A stretch of DNA of 64,000 bases from Xiphophorus maculatus (GCF_002775205.1 NC_036453.1:9023594-9087593), one strand, 5' to 3'. Positions 13,742 to 22,381 are shown, counted from the first letter of the stretch. Made by a program: numbers and translations. Notes: generated by a model not told the origin, from the letters alone.

Positions 13742-14510
13742 GTCAGGTTCACACGGCATGATTTAAGGATTGTCAGACAATTTTCCAAACTTCTGTGACC
13801 ACACACGACACGAGCTGATAAAAGTACAACAGGTTCGATCGGTTCCTGTGTCCAGCCACACGGCAGGAGCAACACACCACACACCAACTGATTCCACTCA
13901 CGAACATCCCGAATCCAGAAGCAAATCCAGTAAAACTCCCATCATACCATATGTGAATTTAGAATAATCAAGCACAGATGACCATGTGGAAGCAGTAGTG
14001 ATAGTCTGTGGACTCATTTTAAGCGATGAAAAACGTAACAAAAAGAAAAGGAGTTTGATAAAAGACGGCGGGAGCAGCTGCTCTATATGCTGCACTATGA
14101 TTTGGAGGTGAGTTATGTTTTTTCGTAATTAACATTTTAAGCTGAATACTGTAAACATAACCACATATAATAAACATATATAAAATGACCTTTACATATA
14201 GCAATAAACATTCCCACATATCACCTCTGATGTCCACTGGACACTCAGTTGCGCCATGTCAACTGTTTGGGATTCCCCTCCGTGCTTACGTCACCGCTCT
14301 TTCTGATTGGCTACCTGTCACATTCAACAGGTTGCTTTCTCGCTCCCAGTCAGGAAAAACCCAACAGGCTGCGATAAAAGGGCCAAGACAATGTTGAATA
14401 TGCCACATTTTAGATTGGGCATATTCAACACACCACTGCGTAACAGACCACACAATGCAGGACATTGTAAGATTGTCGTAAAGGGAAAATTGGGGCAAAA
14501 AAGGGCTTTA
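13742..14510. mobile_element. segment homologous to the interior of the 20-25 kb hAT pair
   Basis: Shared blocks include GTTCACAC..CATGATTT at the left, GGTTCGATCGGTTC, the CACATATCA..TC..TGTCC..TGGAC block, and GATTGGCTACCTGTCACATT. All occur in the same order in the copy at 23432-25450. It sits in the tRNA array between the broken Tyr and the first His and has no coding capacity. Confidence 0.6.
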
Positions 14511-14599
14511 GCTGGAATGTTAACATGCAGAAGCATTATGTGGCTGCATTATCTGAAAGGTTTGTTAGAAGTAGCTGACGAAAGATATTCTAGTAGGAA

Positions 14600-14671
14600 G
14601 CCGTGATCGTATAGAGGTTAGTACTCTGCGTTGTGGCCGCAGCAACCCCAGTTCGAATCCGGGTCATGGCA
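14600..14671 (+). tRNA. tRNA-His (GTG), array copy 1, possibly defective
   Basis: It has a 72-nt cloverleaf with GTG anticodon in the CTGCGTTGTGGCCGCAG arm, an A-box resembling TCGTATAGAGG and a B-box GTTCGAATCC. The acceptor stem pairs fully with one G-T. The T-stem has one A:C mismatch. Function is uncertain. Confidence 0.7.
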
Positions 14672-14682
14672 TTCGGGGTAAA

Positions 14683-14754
14683 AGCAGAGTGGCACAGCGG
14701 AAGGTTGATGGTCCCATAACCCAGAGGTTGATGGATAGAAACTATCCTCTGCTA
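14683..14754 (+). pseudogene. initiator tRNA-Met pseudogene, array copy 1
   Basis: It starts 12 bp after the His gene. The acceptor ends (AGCAGAGT and CTCTGCTA) survive, but the anticodon stem and T-loop (GATAGAAAC instead of GATCGAAAC) are altered. Confidence 0.8.
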
Positions 14755-15021
14755 TGCTAATCTTTTTTACAATACATTCAATGTGTCTAATTGACCTGCC
14801 CATCTCATTCCTCCTCCTCGTCTCTTGCTCTTCTGTCAAAAAGTTCTGAGCTGCGTCAGAAAATTTATTACAAATTAATCCATCTAACATCTTTCTGAGC
14901 TGTTCCAAAGATCTGAGTCACATAAATGATGACTATTACTGAAACCTCTGCTCCTCCATTGTCTACTGTCTAGGAATAAAGAGGTCCCTCAAGCTGCCCT
15001 CCTCTCAAGGGTTTTGACGGA

Positions 15022-15872
15022 TGTTACGCCCCCCAAGGTCTAGGGGTTCAGGGGCGGCAACATAAAAATGTGTCTAGAGAGAAAGTGGAATGAAAAAATT
15101 ATTTATTACAAAAAGAAGGTTTTCACAGAACCAAAAGACAATACAACTTAACCCAATTAAACACAAGTAAAGGACCAACAAATGCAGAAATCACTGAGTG
15201 CAAATTAAATAAGATGTTCAAACACGTCAGTCTAAAGCAGGGGTCTCAAACTCCAGGCCTCGAGGGCCGCAGTCCTGCAGTTTTTAGATGTGCCACAGGT
15301 ACAAAACACTGGAATGAAATGACTTAATTACCTCCTCTTTGTGTAGATCAGTTTTCCAGAGCCTTGCTAATGACCTAATTATTCTGTTCAGGTGTGGTGC
15401 AGCAGAGGCACATCTAAAAGTTGCAGGACTGCGGCCCTCGAGGACTGGAGTTTGAGACCCCTGGTCTAAAGTAACTCAAAACAACCAAAAAGAAAAGACA
15501 AAAGGGAGCACCAAAACCTCCCAAACACAAGCCTTGTTCAAGATTTATCTAAAGCTGATTCACCACTTAGCAAAAGAAGCAAGAACAAAATTGTTCAAAC
15601 TGTCCGAAAACAGTCACCAAACACAGAAGGTGGGGTTCAGCTTTACACAACCTCTTCCTGCTAGCTGCCCCCTGGAGGAATGAATTCAGATGTCTTTTAT
15701 ATGGTGCAGGTGGGCCTCATCAACATCTGATTGGCATTGCTGATCCAATGGGGTGGCTGCTCTCCTGCAGCCTCTAGGCAGCCAATCAGAAAGGTGTGCC
15801 CGCACAGTTGATCCTGCATAATAGAAAAAAACAAAGAGCCTGCACAGCCTCAAGAGGCCAGGGGCCGTAACA
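15022..15872. mobile_element. solo LTR (Gypsy-like) inside the tRNA array
   Basis: The 851-bp element begins TGTTACGCCCCC and ends GGGGCCGTAACA, the inverted TG...CA ends of an LTR. It is flanked by an exact 5-bp target duplication ACGGA (15017-15021 and 15873-15877). Other array units read through this site uninterrupted (GACGGAGATGAACC), proving insertion. No internal retroelement genes remain. A hAT MITE is nested at 15238-15463. Confidence 0.85.
15238..15463. mobile_element. hAT MITE (CAGGGGTCTC ends), nested in the LTR
   Basis: The terminal inverted repeats CAGGGGTCTCAAACTCCAG and its complement bound 226 bp. The 8-bp duplication GTCTAAAG is exact on both sides (15230-15237 and 15464-15471), diagnostic of hAT transposition. 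Other copies lie at 48157-48382 and 58353-58561. Confidence 0.93.
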
Positions 15873-15937
15873 ACGGAGATGAACCCGAGGACTCTGCACG
15901 GGCAAGCGACGGGTGTGGACGACAGAATAAAAGTTAC

Positions 15938-16003
15938 TCGACCAAGCAAAACTTAAACTCTTCTGATCCGTAGTCAGACGCGTTATCCGTTTGCCACTAA
16001 CCC
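15938..16003 (-). pseudogene. tRNA-Arg (ACG) pseudogene
   Basis: The anticodon arm CTGACTACGGATCAG is kept, but the T-arm has lost about ten bases including the B-box, and the D-arm is altered. Confidence 0.8.
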
Positions 16004-16094
16004 ATCTCGCGGCAAGGATCTCCTTTTCATTGTGTCGGACCACAACTGACTGGTGGGAGCATGTGGAAATATAATTGGATTAATCAAAACACAT

Positions 16095-16166
16095 GCCCCG
16101 TGTGAGAGTTGAACTCACAACCTTCAGATTATGAGACTGACGCGCTGCCTACTGCACCAACAAGAC
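16095..16166 (-). pseudogene. elongator tRNA-Met (CAT), degenerate
   Basis: The anticodon arm CAGTCTCATAATCTG is intact. The acceptor 5' strand reads GTCTTGT, giving a run of G-T pairs, and the B-box is TTCAACTCT instead of TTCGATCCT. Confidence 0.7.
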
Positions 16167-16254
16167 ACTGTAAACACTCAACTGAAGAAATGCATGTGCT
16201 TGCGCACTTAGCTTTGTAACGTCATGTGACCGCTTCTACCACTGTGCCACGTGA

Positions 16255-16342
16255 TCTTCGATAGCCCAGTCGGTAGAGCAGTGGATTGTTGACTACAAAG
16301 TTGGAAATCCTTAGGTTGCTGATTCAACTCTGGCTCGAAGGA
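16255..16342 (+). tRNA. tRNA-Tyr-bodied tRNA with GTT anticodon and intron, copy 1
   Basis: The 88-nt gene aligns throughout with the intron-containing tRNA-Tyr of this array, but the anticodon loop reads TTGTTGA instead of CTGTAGA, so the anticodon is GTT (Asn codons). An intron of about 15 nt follows base 37. The anticodon stem has a T-T mismatch, the first acceptor base is T instead of C, and the B-box has TTCAACTC. This copy is probably a pseudogene, but it shares the altered anticodon with the better copy at 17368. Confidence 0.6.
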
Positions 16343-16419
16343 CTCCTTTTCTCTTTTCTCCAAATATTCAGAGGAAAGGTTTGTTAGGAGTGGCTGACGA
16401 AAGAGACATTCAGTAAGAA

Positions 16420-16491
16420 GCCGTGATCGTATAGTGGTTAGTACTCTGTGTTGTGACAGCAGCAACCCACGTTTGAATCCGGGTCACAGTA
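16420..16491 (+). pseudogene. tRNA-His pseudogene, array copy 2
   Basis: The A-box region is intact. The anticodon stem (CTGTG/AGCAG) and acceptor 3' strand (TCACAGT) no longer pair properly. Confidence 0.75.
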
Positions 16492-16502
16492 TACAGGAGA
16501 AA

Positions 16503-16574
16503 AGCAGAGTGGCGCAGAGGCAGCATGCTGGGCCCACAACCCAGAGGTCGATGGATCGAAAGCATCCTCTGCTA
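16503..16574 (+). pseudogene. initiator tRNA-Met pseudogene with CAC anticodon
   Basis: It is full length with intact ends and a GATCGAAA T-loop, but the anticodon loop reads CCCACAA, turning CAT into CAC. The D-arm is altered (GAGGCAGC) and a T-stem base is changed. Confidence 0.75.
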
Positions 16575-16673
16575 CGCTCCCATTTTTACAATGTGTTTGA
16601 TTTAGCTGTCCCTTTCATTGTTCCTCTTCTTGTGTAAGGGCTTGTGGCTGCTGATTACAGTTTTGGAGTATGA

Positions 16674-16761
16674 ACTTCGATAGCTCAGTTGGTAGAGCGG
16701 AGGACTGTAGAGATAAAATTTAGGCATCTTTAGGTTGCTTGTTCAACTCTGTCTCAAAGAA
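16674..16761 (+). pseudogene. tRNA-Tyr (GTA) pseudogene
   Basis: The D- and anticodon arms are standard (GAGGACTGTAGAG). The acceptor 3' end reads GTCTCAAAGAA and the T-arm is changed. It lies 100 bp after an iMet relic, so the usual Arg/Met spacer is deleted here. Confidence 0.75.
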
Positions 16762-16839
16762 CTACTTTTCTTTTCTCTCAAAATCTTCAGCAGAAAGCTT
16801 TGTGAGGAGTGGCTGATGAGAGAGCTGCACGAGTAAGAA

Positions 16840-16900
16840 GCCCTGTTTGTATGAAGGGTAGTACTCTGTATTGTGGTTGAATCAACCCTCGGTTTTTGAA
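16840..16900 (+). pseudogene. tRNA-His fragment
   Basis: Only GTAGTACTCTG, TTGTGGTTG and AACCCTCGGTTT remain recognisable. The 3' acceptor is replaced by unrelated sequence. Confidence 0.6.
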
Positions 16901-16973
16901 AAGCGTCTTTCGGCAAATGCATTTTCAAGGTCTGCATAACATGTGTGTGACAACTACGTGTTGAAAACGTTCA

Positions 16974-17046
16974 GGCCCAGTGGCCTAATGGATAAGGCAT
17001 TGGCCTCCTAAGCCAGGGATTGTGGGTTCGAGTCCCATCTGGGGTG
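16974..17046 (+). tRNA. tRNA-Arg (CCT)
   Basis: The 73-nt gene has A-box AGTGGCCTAATGG, anticodon arm TTGGCCTCCTAAGCCAG (anticodon CCT) and a perfect B-box GGGTTCGAGTCCC. The only blemish is a mismatch at acceptor position 2 (GGCCCAG against CTGGGGT). It occurs once in the array and sits 3 bp upstream of an iMet relic, where tRNA-His normally stands. No clean T-run follows directly. Confidence 0.85.
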
Positions 17047-17048
17047 CA

Positions 17049-17115
17049 AGCAGAGTGCCATAGAGGAAGCGTGCTGGGCCCATAACCCGGAGCTCGATGG
17101 ATCAAAACTCTGCTA
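17049..17115 (+). pseudogene. initiator tRNA-Met pseudogene, shortened
   Basis: The CTGGGCCCATAACCCGG arm with CAT is kept. The T-arm has lost about five bases and the D-arm reads GCCATAGAGG. Confidence 0.8.
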
Positions 17116-17367
17116 TGCTGACATTTTGACAATGTGTTTGACTTAGCTTCAGATTACGAGACACATAAATGATGACTATTACTCCAACTTCTGCTCCTCC
17201 ATTGTTTACTTGACCCTTGGGGAATAAAGAGGTCGCCTCAAACGGCCCTCCTCTCAAGGGTTTTGACGGAGATGAACCTGAGGACTGCGTGACAAGCTGC
17301 GTGTGTGGACAACAGAATAAAAGTTACTCGAGCTAGCCAGGAGTCGAGCTACCACTGTGCCACGTGA

Positions 17368-17455
17368 CCTTCGATAGCTCAGTCGGTAGAGCAGTGGATT
17401 GTTAACTACAAAGTTGGAAATCCTTAGGTTGCTGGTTCAACTCTGGCTCGAAGGA
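17368..17455 (+). tRNA. tRNA-Tyr-bodied tRNA with GTT anticodon and intron, copy 2
   Basis: The acceptor stem (CCTTCGA/TCGAAGG) is perfect and the D-arm is GCTCAGTCGGTAGAGC. The anticodon loop is TTGTTAA, anticodon GTT. The T-stem pairs with two wobbles. A tRNA-Tyr-like intron with ACAAAGTTGG is retained. Weak points are one T-T mismatch in the anticodon stem and a B-box GGTTCAACTC lacking the usual CGA. An oligo-T run (TTTTC) follows at 17459. The body is unlike canonical tRNA-Asn, so this is a mutated Tyr gene; whether it is transcribed or charged is unknown. Confidence 0.6.
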
Positions 17456-17533
17456 CTCCTTTTCTCTTTTCTCATAATCTTCAGAGGAAAGATTTGTTAG
17501 GAGTGGCTGACGAAAGAGACATTCAAGAAGGAA

Positions 17534-17605
17534 GCCGTGATCGTATAGTGGTTAGTACTCTGCGTTGTGGCCGCAGCAACCCCAGTTTGAATCCAGGTCA
17601 CGGCA
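17534..17605 (+). tRNA. tRNA-His (GTG), array copy 3, possibly defective
   Basis: The acceptor (GCCGTGA/TCACGGC), D- and anticodon arms are perfect for GTG. The T-stem carries two mismatches and the B-box reads GTTTGAATCC, consistent with CpG decay. It may be a recent pseudogene. Confidence 0.65.
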
Positions 17606-17616
17606 TTGGGAATAAA

Positions 17617-17687
17617 TGCAGAGTGGCGCAGCATAAGTGTGCAGGGCCGTTACCCAGATGTTGATGGGTTGAAACCATCCACTGTTA
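17617..17687 (+). pseudogene. initiator tRNA-Met pseudogene, array copy 3
   Basis: The 5' acceptor and D-arm start are kept. The anticodon arm (GGGCCGTTACCC) and the 3' end (CACTGTTA) are altered. Confidence 0.75.
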
Positions 17688-18043
17688 TGCTAACCTTTCG
17701 ACAATACACTCAGTGGCTCTGACTGACCTGCCCATCTCATTCCTCCTCTTCTTGTCTTTGTGCTACTTTGTCAAGAAGCAAATGAGTCTTTTCCAAAATA
17801 TTTGTTCTGAGCTGCTTCAGAACATGTTTTACAAATGAATCCATCTAACAACTTTCTGAGCTGTTCCAAACATCTGAGTCACATAAATGATGACTATTAC
17901 TGAAACCTCTGCTCCTCCATTGTTTATTTGACCCTTGGGGAATAAAGAAGTCCCCTCAAGCGGCCCTCCTCTCAAGGGTTGGGATGGTCCCGAGGACACT
18001 GGATGGGCAAGCGGCGGGTGTGAACAACAGAATAAAAGTTACT

Positions 18044-18116
18044 CGAGCTAGCCAGGAGTCGAACCTAGACTCTTCTGATCCGTAATCAGACGCGTCATCC
18101 ATTGCGCCACTAGCCC
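18044..18116 (-). tRNA. tRNA-Arg (ACG), apparently intact
   Basis: The 73-nt gene has an acceptor stem GGGCTAG/CTAGCTC fully paired with one G-T. The A-box is TGGCGCAATGG, the anticodon arm TCTGATTACGGATCAGA has a perfect stem, and the B-box GGTTCGACTCC is perfect. A TTTT terminator follows within about ten bases on the - strand (18034-18037). This is the best-preserved member of the repeated unit. Confidence 0.88.
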
Positions 18117-18207
18117 ATCTAACGGCAAAAATCTCCTTTTCATCGTGTCGGACCACGACTGAGTGGTGGGAGCATGTGGAAATGTAATTGGATTGATCAA
18201 AACACAT

Positions 18208-18277
18208 GCCCCGTGTGGGGGTTGAATTCAACCTTCAGATTATGAGACTGAAGCGCTGCCTACTGCGCCAACAAGGC
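18208..18277 (-). pseudogene. elongator tRNA-Met (CAT) with shortened T-arm
   Basis: The anticodon arm CAGTCTCATAATCTG is intact. About two to five bases of the T-arm are missing (GTTGAATTCAACC), removing the B-box. Confidence 0.75.
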
Positions 18278-18366
18278 TCAGCAAACACTAGAACGTAGAG
18301 ACGCATGTGCTTGCTAAGTTAGCTTTGTAGCGGCATGTGACCGTTTAGTACCACTGTTTTACATGA

Positions 18367-18454
18367 CCTTCGATACCTCAGTTGGTAGAGCGGAGGACTG
18401 TAGAGTACAAAGGTGGACATCCTTAGGTCGCTGGTTCCTCTCTGGCTCGAAGGA
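18367..18454 (+). tRNA. tRNA-Tyr (GTA) with intron, possibly defective
   Basis: The acceptor stem is perfect (CCTTCGA/TCGAAGG). The anticodon loop CTGTAGA is followed by an intron containing TAC, which can pair with the GTA anticodon as in normal pre-tRNA-Tyr. A TTTTT terminator lies 4 bp downstream. The D-stem has one C:C mismatch and the T-loop reads TTCCTCT instead of TTCGATT, weakening the B-box. Confidence 0.65.
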
Positions 18455-18532
18455 CTCTTTTTCTCTTTTTTCCAAATCTTCAGAGGAAAGGTTTGTTAGG
18501 AGTGACTGATGAAAGAGACATCCAAGTAAGAA

Positions 18533-18604
18533 TCTGTGATTGTATAGAGGTTAGTACTTTTCGCTGTGGCCGCAGCAACCACGGTTCTAATCCGGGTCAC
18601 GGCT
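18533..18604 (+). pseudogene. tRNA-His pseudogene, array copy 4
   Basis: GTG is kept, but the acceptor begins TCTGTGA, the anticodon stem reads TTTTCG and the T-loop is TTCTAAT. Confidence 0.75.
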
Positions 18605-18615
18605 TTGGCAATAAA

Positions 18616-18687
18616 AGCAGAGTGGCTCAGCGGAAGCGTGCTGGGCCCATAACCCAGAGCTTGATGGATCGAAACCATCCTCTGCTA
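18616..18687 (+). tRNA. initiator tRNA-Met (CAT), near-intact
   Basis: The 72-nt gene has correct ends, the initiator-specific GGGCCCATAACCC arm and a GATCGAAAC T-loop. I see about three differences from the vertebrate initiator consensus: GGCTC for GGCGC in the D-arm and GCTTG for GGTCG in the variable region. It is the best iMet of the array. Confidence 0.75.
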
Positions 18688-19038
18688 TGTTAACCTTTTG
18701 ACAATACACTCAATGGCTCTGACTGACCTGCCCATCTCATTCCTCCTCCTCTTGTCTCTGTGCTATTTTGTCAAGAAGCAAATATTTTCCAAAATATTTG
18801 TTCTGAGCTGCTTCAGAACATGTTTTACAAATGAATCCTTCTAACACCTTTCTGAGCTGTTCCAAAGATCTGAGTCACATAAATGATGACTATTACTGAA
18901 ACCTCTGCTCCTCCATTGTTTACTTGACCCTTAGGGAATAAAGAGGTCGCCTCAAGCGGCCCTCCTGTCAAGGGTTTGGGATGAACCCGAGGACTCTGCA
19001 CGGGCCCGCGGCGGGTGTGGAAACAGAAAAAACGTTAC

Positions 19039-19104
19039 TTGAGCAAGCCAGACCTAGACTCTTCTGATCTGTCATCAGACGCGTTATCCATTGGCCACTA
19101 ACCC
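19039..19104 (-). pseudogene. tRNA-Arg pseudogene
   Basis: The anticodon loop reads TGACAGA (normal TTACGGA), so ACG is lost. The T-arm is shortened as in the copy at 15938. Confidence 0.75.
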
Positions 19105-19195
19105 ATCTCACGGCAAGAATCTCCTTTTCATCGTGTCGGACCACGACTGACTGGGCGGAGAGTGTGGAAAAGTAATTGGATTAATCAAAACCCAT

Positions 19196-19267
19196 ACCCC
19201 GTGTGAGGGTTGAATTCACGACCTTCAGATTATGAGACTGACAAGCTGCCTACTGCGCCAACGAGGC
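19196..19267 (-). pseudogene. elongator tRNA-Met (CAT), mildly degenerate
   Basis: The acceptor GCCTCGT/ACGGGGT and the anticodon arm CAGTCTCATAATCTG pair well. The D-stem second strand is GCTT and the T-loop is TTCAACC with one stem mismatch. It closes the array. Confidence 0.65.
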
Positions 19268-19290
19268 TCAGCAAACCCTAGACTGAAAAG

Positions 19291-20099
19291 ACGCACGCAT
19301 TCGTATGTGTCTTTCCTCATGCAGACCTTTTTGTATAAAACAGTGCAAATTAATAAATGCTCACATCCTACATAAAAATCTTATGAAAATATGTATTTAC
19401 TATTTAAAAGTAAAGCACTTTTACTTTTCCTTGTAAAAGGATACTGCATGATTTTTTTTCTACTATGGATTTACATGTTCAAAAATTGCTAGGAAGTGAA
19501 TAGTTATAAATCATTGGAAGGAATGCCTATGGCAACAATACCCATAAAACAGTACCAATAGCTAAATTATAAAAATTTAGAAAATAACATAGTTTATAAT
19601 CTGCTACTTCTAGTCATCTACCATATAATTTTAAACAGTCTATATCTCACTTTAAGCCACTACTTACAGATAACAGAGAGCAGAACATTACAAGAGTGAC
19701 TAGCCAAGATTAGACTGCAGTTAACCTGGGAAAACAGACTCCAACTGCTTTCTGAGTCTGCAGCAGCCAGCGAAAACTCTATTCTTAATGAACTGACTGC
19801 TAGACAAAGTTTTAAGGTATACTTTCTCACATCCAAACATCTTAAAACTACTTTTTGTGACAAATTAATCATTATGAAGGACCAATACATTTCTCTACTC
19901 ACCTTCTCTATTTACTGATATGGTGGGGCAATGCATTGTGGGATAGCTTGCTGTCTCAAGTTTGCAGAAGGATGCAATGGTGCATCTTTGAGAAATCTGA
20001 CAGAGCAAGAACACATCTGAAAACTTTGTACTTGCCTTGAATGGAATTACTTGCAATTGATAAGATCCCCATCAGCTGATGCAGCGGTGGCCTGAGGCG
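19291..20099. other. intergenic, nothing recognised
   Basis: AT-rich sequence with no gene or RNA that I can support. A short GC-richer patch at 19660-19830 may be a repeat. Confidence 0.4.
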
Positions 20100-20252
20100 T
20101 CATCAGCTCTGACACAGAAAAACTCCAGACTAAACACCCGGACGTTGTTATTGTGTCTTGTCTCTTGTCTTGTCTTGTCTCTATGCTGTAACTGCGAAGT
20201 AATTTCCCTGCTGGGATGAATAAAGTACTTCTATTCTATTCTATTCTATTCT
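20100..20252 (+). mobile_element. LINE 3' tail with (ATTCT)n
   Basis: The GTAATTTCCCTGCTGGGATG, AATAAAGTACTT and (ATTCT)n order is the characteristic 3' end of a fish non-LTR element. The coding part is absent, so this is a 5'-truncated insertion. The reverse-orientation equivalent is at 47403-47500. Confidence 0.65.
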
Positions 20253-20272
20253 TGAGAATCAATGGCATTTGC

Positions 20273-22381
20273 TAGGCCTGTCACGATAACAAATTTTGCT
20301 GAATGATTAATTGTCTCCAAAATTATTGCAATAAACCATAATATTGTTTGAATACCTTTTTACACTGATTTAATGGAAATGACGTAATAATGCATGCAAT
20401 TTCTTGCCAAAGATAGATACACTTTATTTTCAAAAGAACACTTAACACTGGAACTGATAAACAAAATAAACAAAACAACCAAATACAAAAATAAAATGGA
20501 TTCTCAGTCTCCACTAACAAAAAATGCACTTGAAAAAAAAACTAAACAACATAAAGCCGAAGTGGAAATAAATACCGCATTCAACCAAGAGTGCAGATTA
20601 TGAAGTCTGTATACTATATTGCCCTTCAGTAATAATTAGATTTAAATAGAGAAGATGGGCACATCGACTACCTGATGCAATAGTTCACACTACATGATTT
20701 TTTTTGCCCCTACTTTTACCTTACGATTTCGTAACCGATCATCCTGTAGTGTTTGGTGTGTTACGGAAGATCAGGGTGCTCAATAGGGTGCGGGAAGGTT
20801 TTGAGTTGATCTCGGCAGTAGGTGACAAACTGAACGCCACCAGGACGATGAGACCAGCACTTCCTCTTCTGACGCGCTTCTCAAAATATTTACTAAGATC
20901 CTAAACGTTTGTAGCTTCATTAAAGAATAATATATATTTTTTAAATCAACAAAACCTGTTAAAATTTATATTCTCAGTAATTATTGTTTCAACAAGGTGT
21001 TGCGCAATTCAGAGCGTTTCAGTTCCATTAACAAAAAAAGGCGACTCAAAGACCGACTGACTAGCAGAGCAGGAGTTTACATTAGTTACTCAACCAATAA
21101 TCGAGAAATAAATATCAAGCCTGGAAACTTGACGTCGTAACGGACTGAATACGTAATCACTGCTCCGCTTGCGGGGCTCAGGCTGTTGCCACAGCAACGG
21201 GTGTGCTTAACAATAAAGAGAGAAAGAGTAAAACGGTAGGAGAATCTGAGGAAGAAATATACTGCATTAGGTTTTCTATCACTTTATTATTTCTGCTATA
21301 ACTGATGTATATTTGCATATAAAATAAGTCAATAGAGTTTAATTTACAATTTTTATGACTTTGTGTCATGAGGTAGATCTCAGCCGGCTGGTGAGAGAAA
21401 AAGTATCTTGGTCTCAAAAAGTTTGAGCACCCCTCCGGTAGATCATCGTGGCCGCTCTGATCTAAATCAGGCTTTCCCACTGGGAGCGTTAACGCAGCCT
21501 GTTGAATGTGACAGGTAGCCAATCAGAAAGCGCGGATTCTCTTCTGTGCTTTCTGAGGGGAAATTACAGAGGGGAATCCCAAACAGCTGATACAGCGCAA
21601 CCCAAAGTCCAGCAGACATTGGAGATGATATGTGGAAACAACATTAATGTTTATTCAACATTTTGTGCAAAGAATACAGAAATGACAAGGGGAGGAGTTG
21701 GAGCAAAATTGCTACCGCAGTTGATAAACCCAGTAACTTTTCAGCTGTTCTTCATTAAAGCGACATTAGGTTCTAATGATTTTCATTCAGGACTTTACAC
21801 TGCACTGTTAGACCTTTTATTGTAATTTTACAGTAACTTACTGGCAACAGTGTTGCAACACTGTTGCCAGTAAGGGTACCTTAGAATGGTAATTACAGTA
21901 ACTTGCTGGCAACAGTGTTGCCAGTAAGTTACTGTAAAATTACAATAAAAGGTCTAACAGTGTAGCCACATGCAAAGCAGGTTGTAGTAAAGCACTGAAT
22001 AATGCCTGGTTTTAAAATTAGTTCACTGGACTTGTAGCCATTATTTTGTTCCCATGTTGGACACCACATGGCAGGACCGAACCGATCGAACCGTTATACC
22101 TAGGATTTCTGCCGGCTAATGTGTGATCTGTCAGGTTTTGAAAATGGGCCGACAATCGGCTGACAGCTCTAAGATCGTGTCGTGTGCGCTGGGCTTTACA
22201 CTAAGGAAACAAGGAAGGGAGGGTCAGTGGAGAGCACCGGAGTTGAGCCTTTTTTCATTCAGTGTCATTAACAGAAAGAGAAAAAGGCCGGAAGAGACGA
22301 TAATGCCGATAATTAAAATTAGGTCAATAGTTTTAATTTATCATAAGATTAATTGATTTATCGTTTATCGCGACAGGCCTA
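20273..22381 (+). mobile_element. non-autonomous hAT-like element, copy 1
   Basis: The ends are TAGGCCTGTCACGATAAC and its imperfect complement ending GCGACAGGCCTA. Flanking octamers GCATTTGC and GTGTTTGC match at 6 of 8, consistent with an old 8-bp hAT duplication. No transposase frame survives. It carries a nested palindromic MITE (21803-21962) and an internal GTTCACACTACATGATTT block shared with 13742-14510. Copy 2 lies inverted 1.05 kb downstream. Confidence 0.75.
21803..21962. mobile_element. palindromic MITE nested in hAT copy 1
   Basis: It begins CACTGTTAGACC and ends GGTCTAACAGTG. About 47 bases of the arms are perfectly complementary, and the centre repeats GGCAACAGTGTTGC. Copy 2 of the host hAT has the continuous sequence across this site near 23835, so the empty site is visible in the same window. 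Confidence 0.85.

Larger units (their letters stand above)
12975..19290. repeat. decayed tandem array of about 1-kb tRNA gene units
   Basis: A unit of roughly 1.0 kb repeats in the same orientation. Each has tRNA-Tyr (+), about 80 bp, tRNA-His (+), tRNA-iMet (+), about 350 bp of spacer, then tRNA-Arg-ACG (-) and elongator tRNA-Met (-), and about 120 bp to the next Tyr. His genes begin at 14600, 16420, 17534 and 18533; subtracting the 856-bp LTR insertion, the first spacing is 964 bp and the last is 999 bp. Spacers are also shared, for example the ACATAAATGATGACTATTAC word after every iMet. An extra short Tyr-His segment (16674-16900) and a unique Arg-CCT (16974) show rearrangement within the array. 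Vertebrates are known to carry tandem tRNA arrays; this one is mostly pseudogenised. Confidence 0.9.

Noticed and set aside
16434-16637. ORFs across the tRNA array as protein genes
   Set aside because: They run through tRNA and spacer sequence in arbitrary frames.
12975-19290. CRISPR-like array
   Set aside because: Repeats are tRNA genes in 1-kb units in a vertebrate genome; there are no short regular spacers or cas genes.
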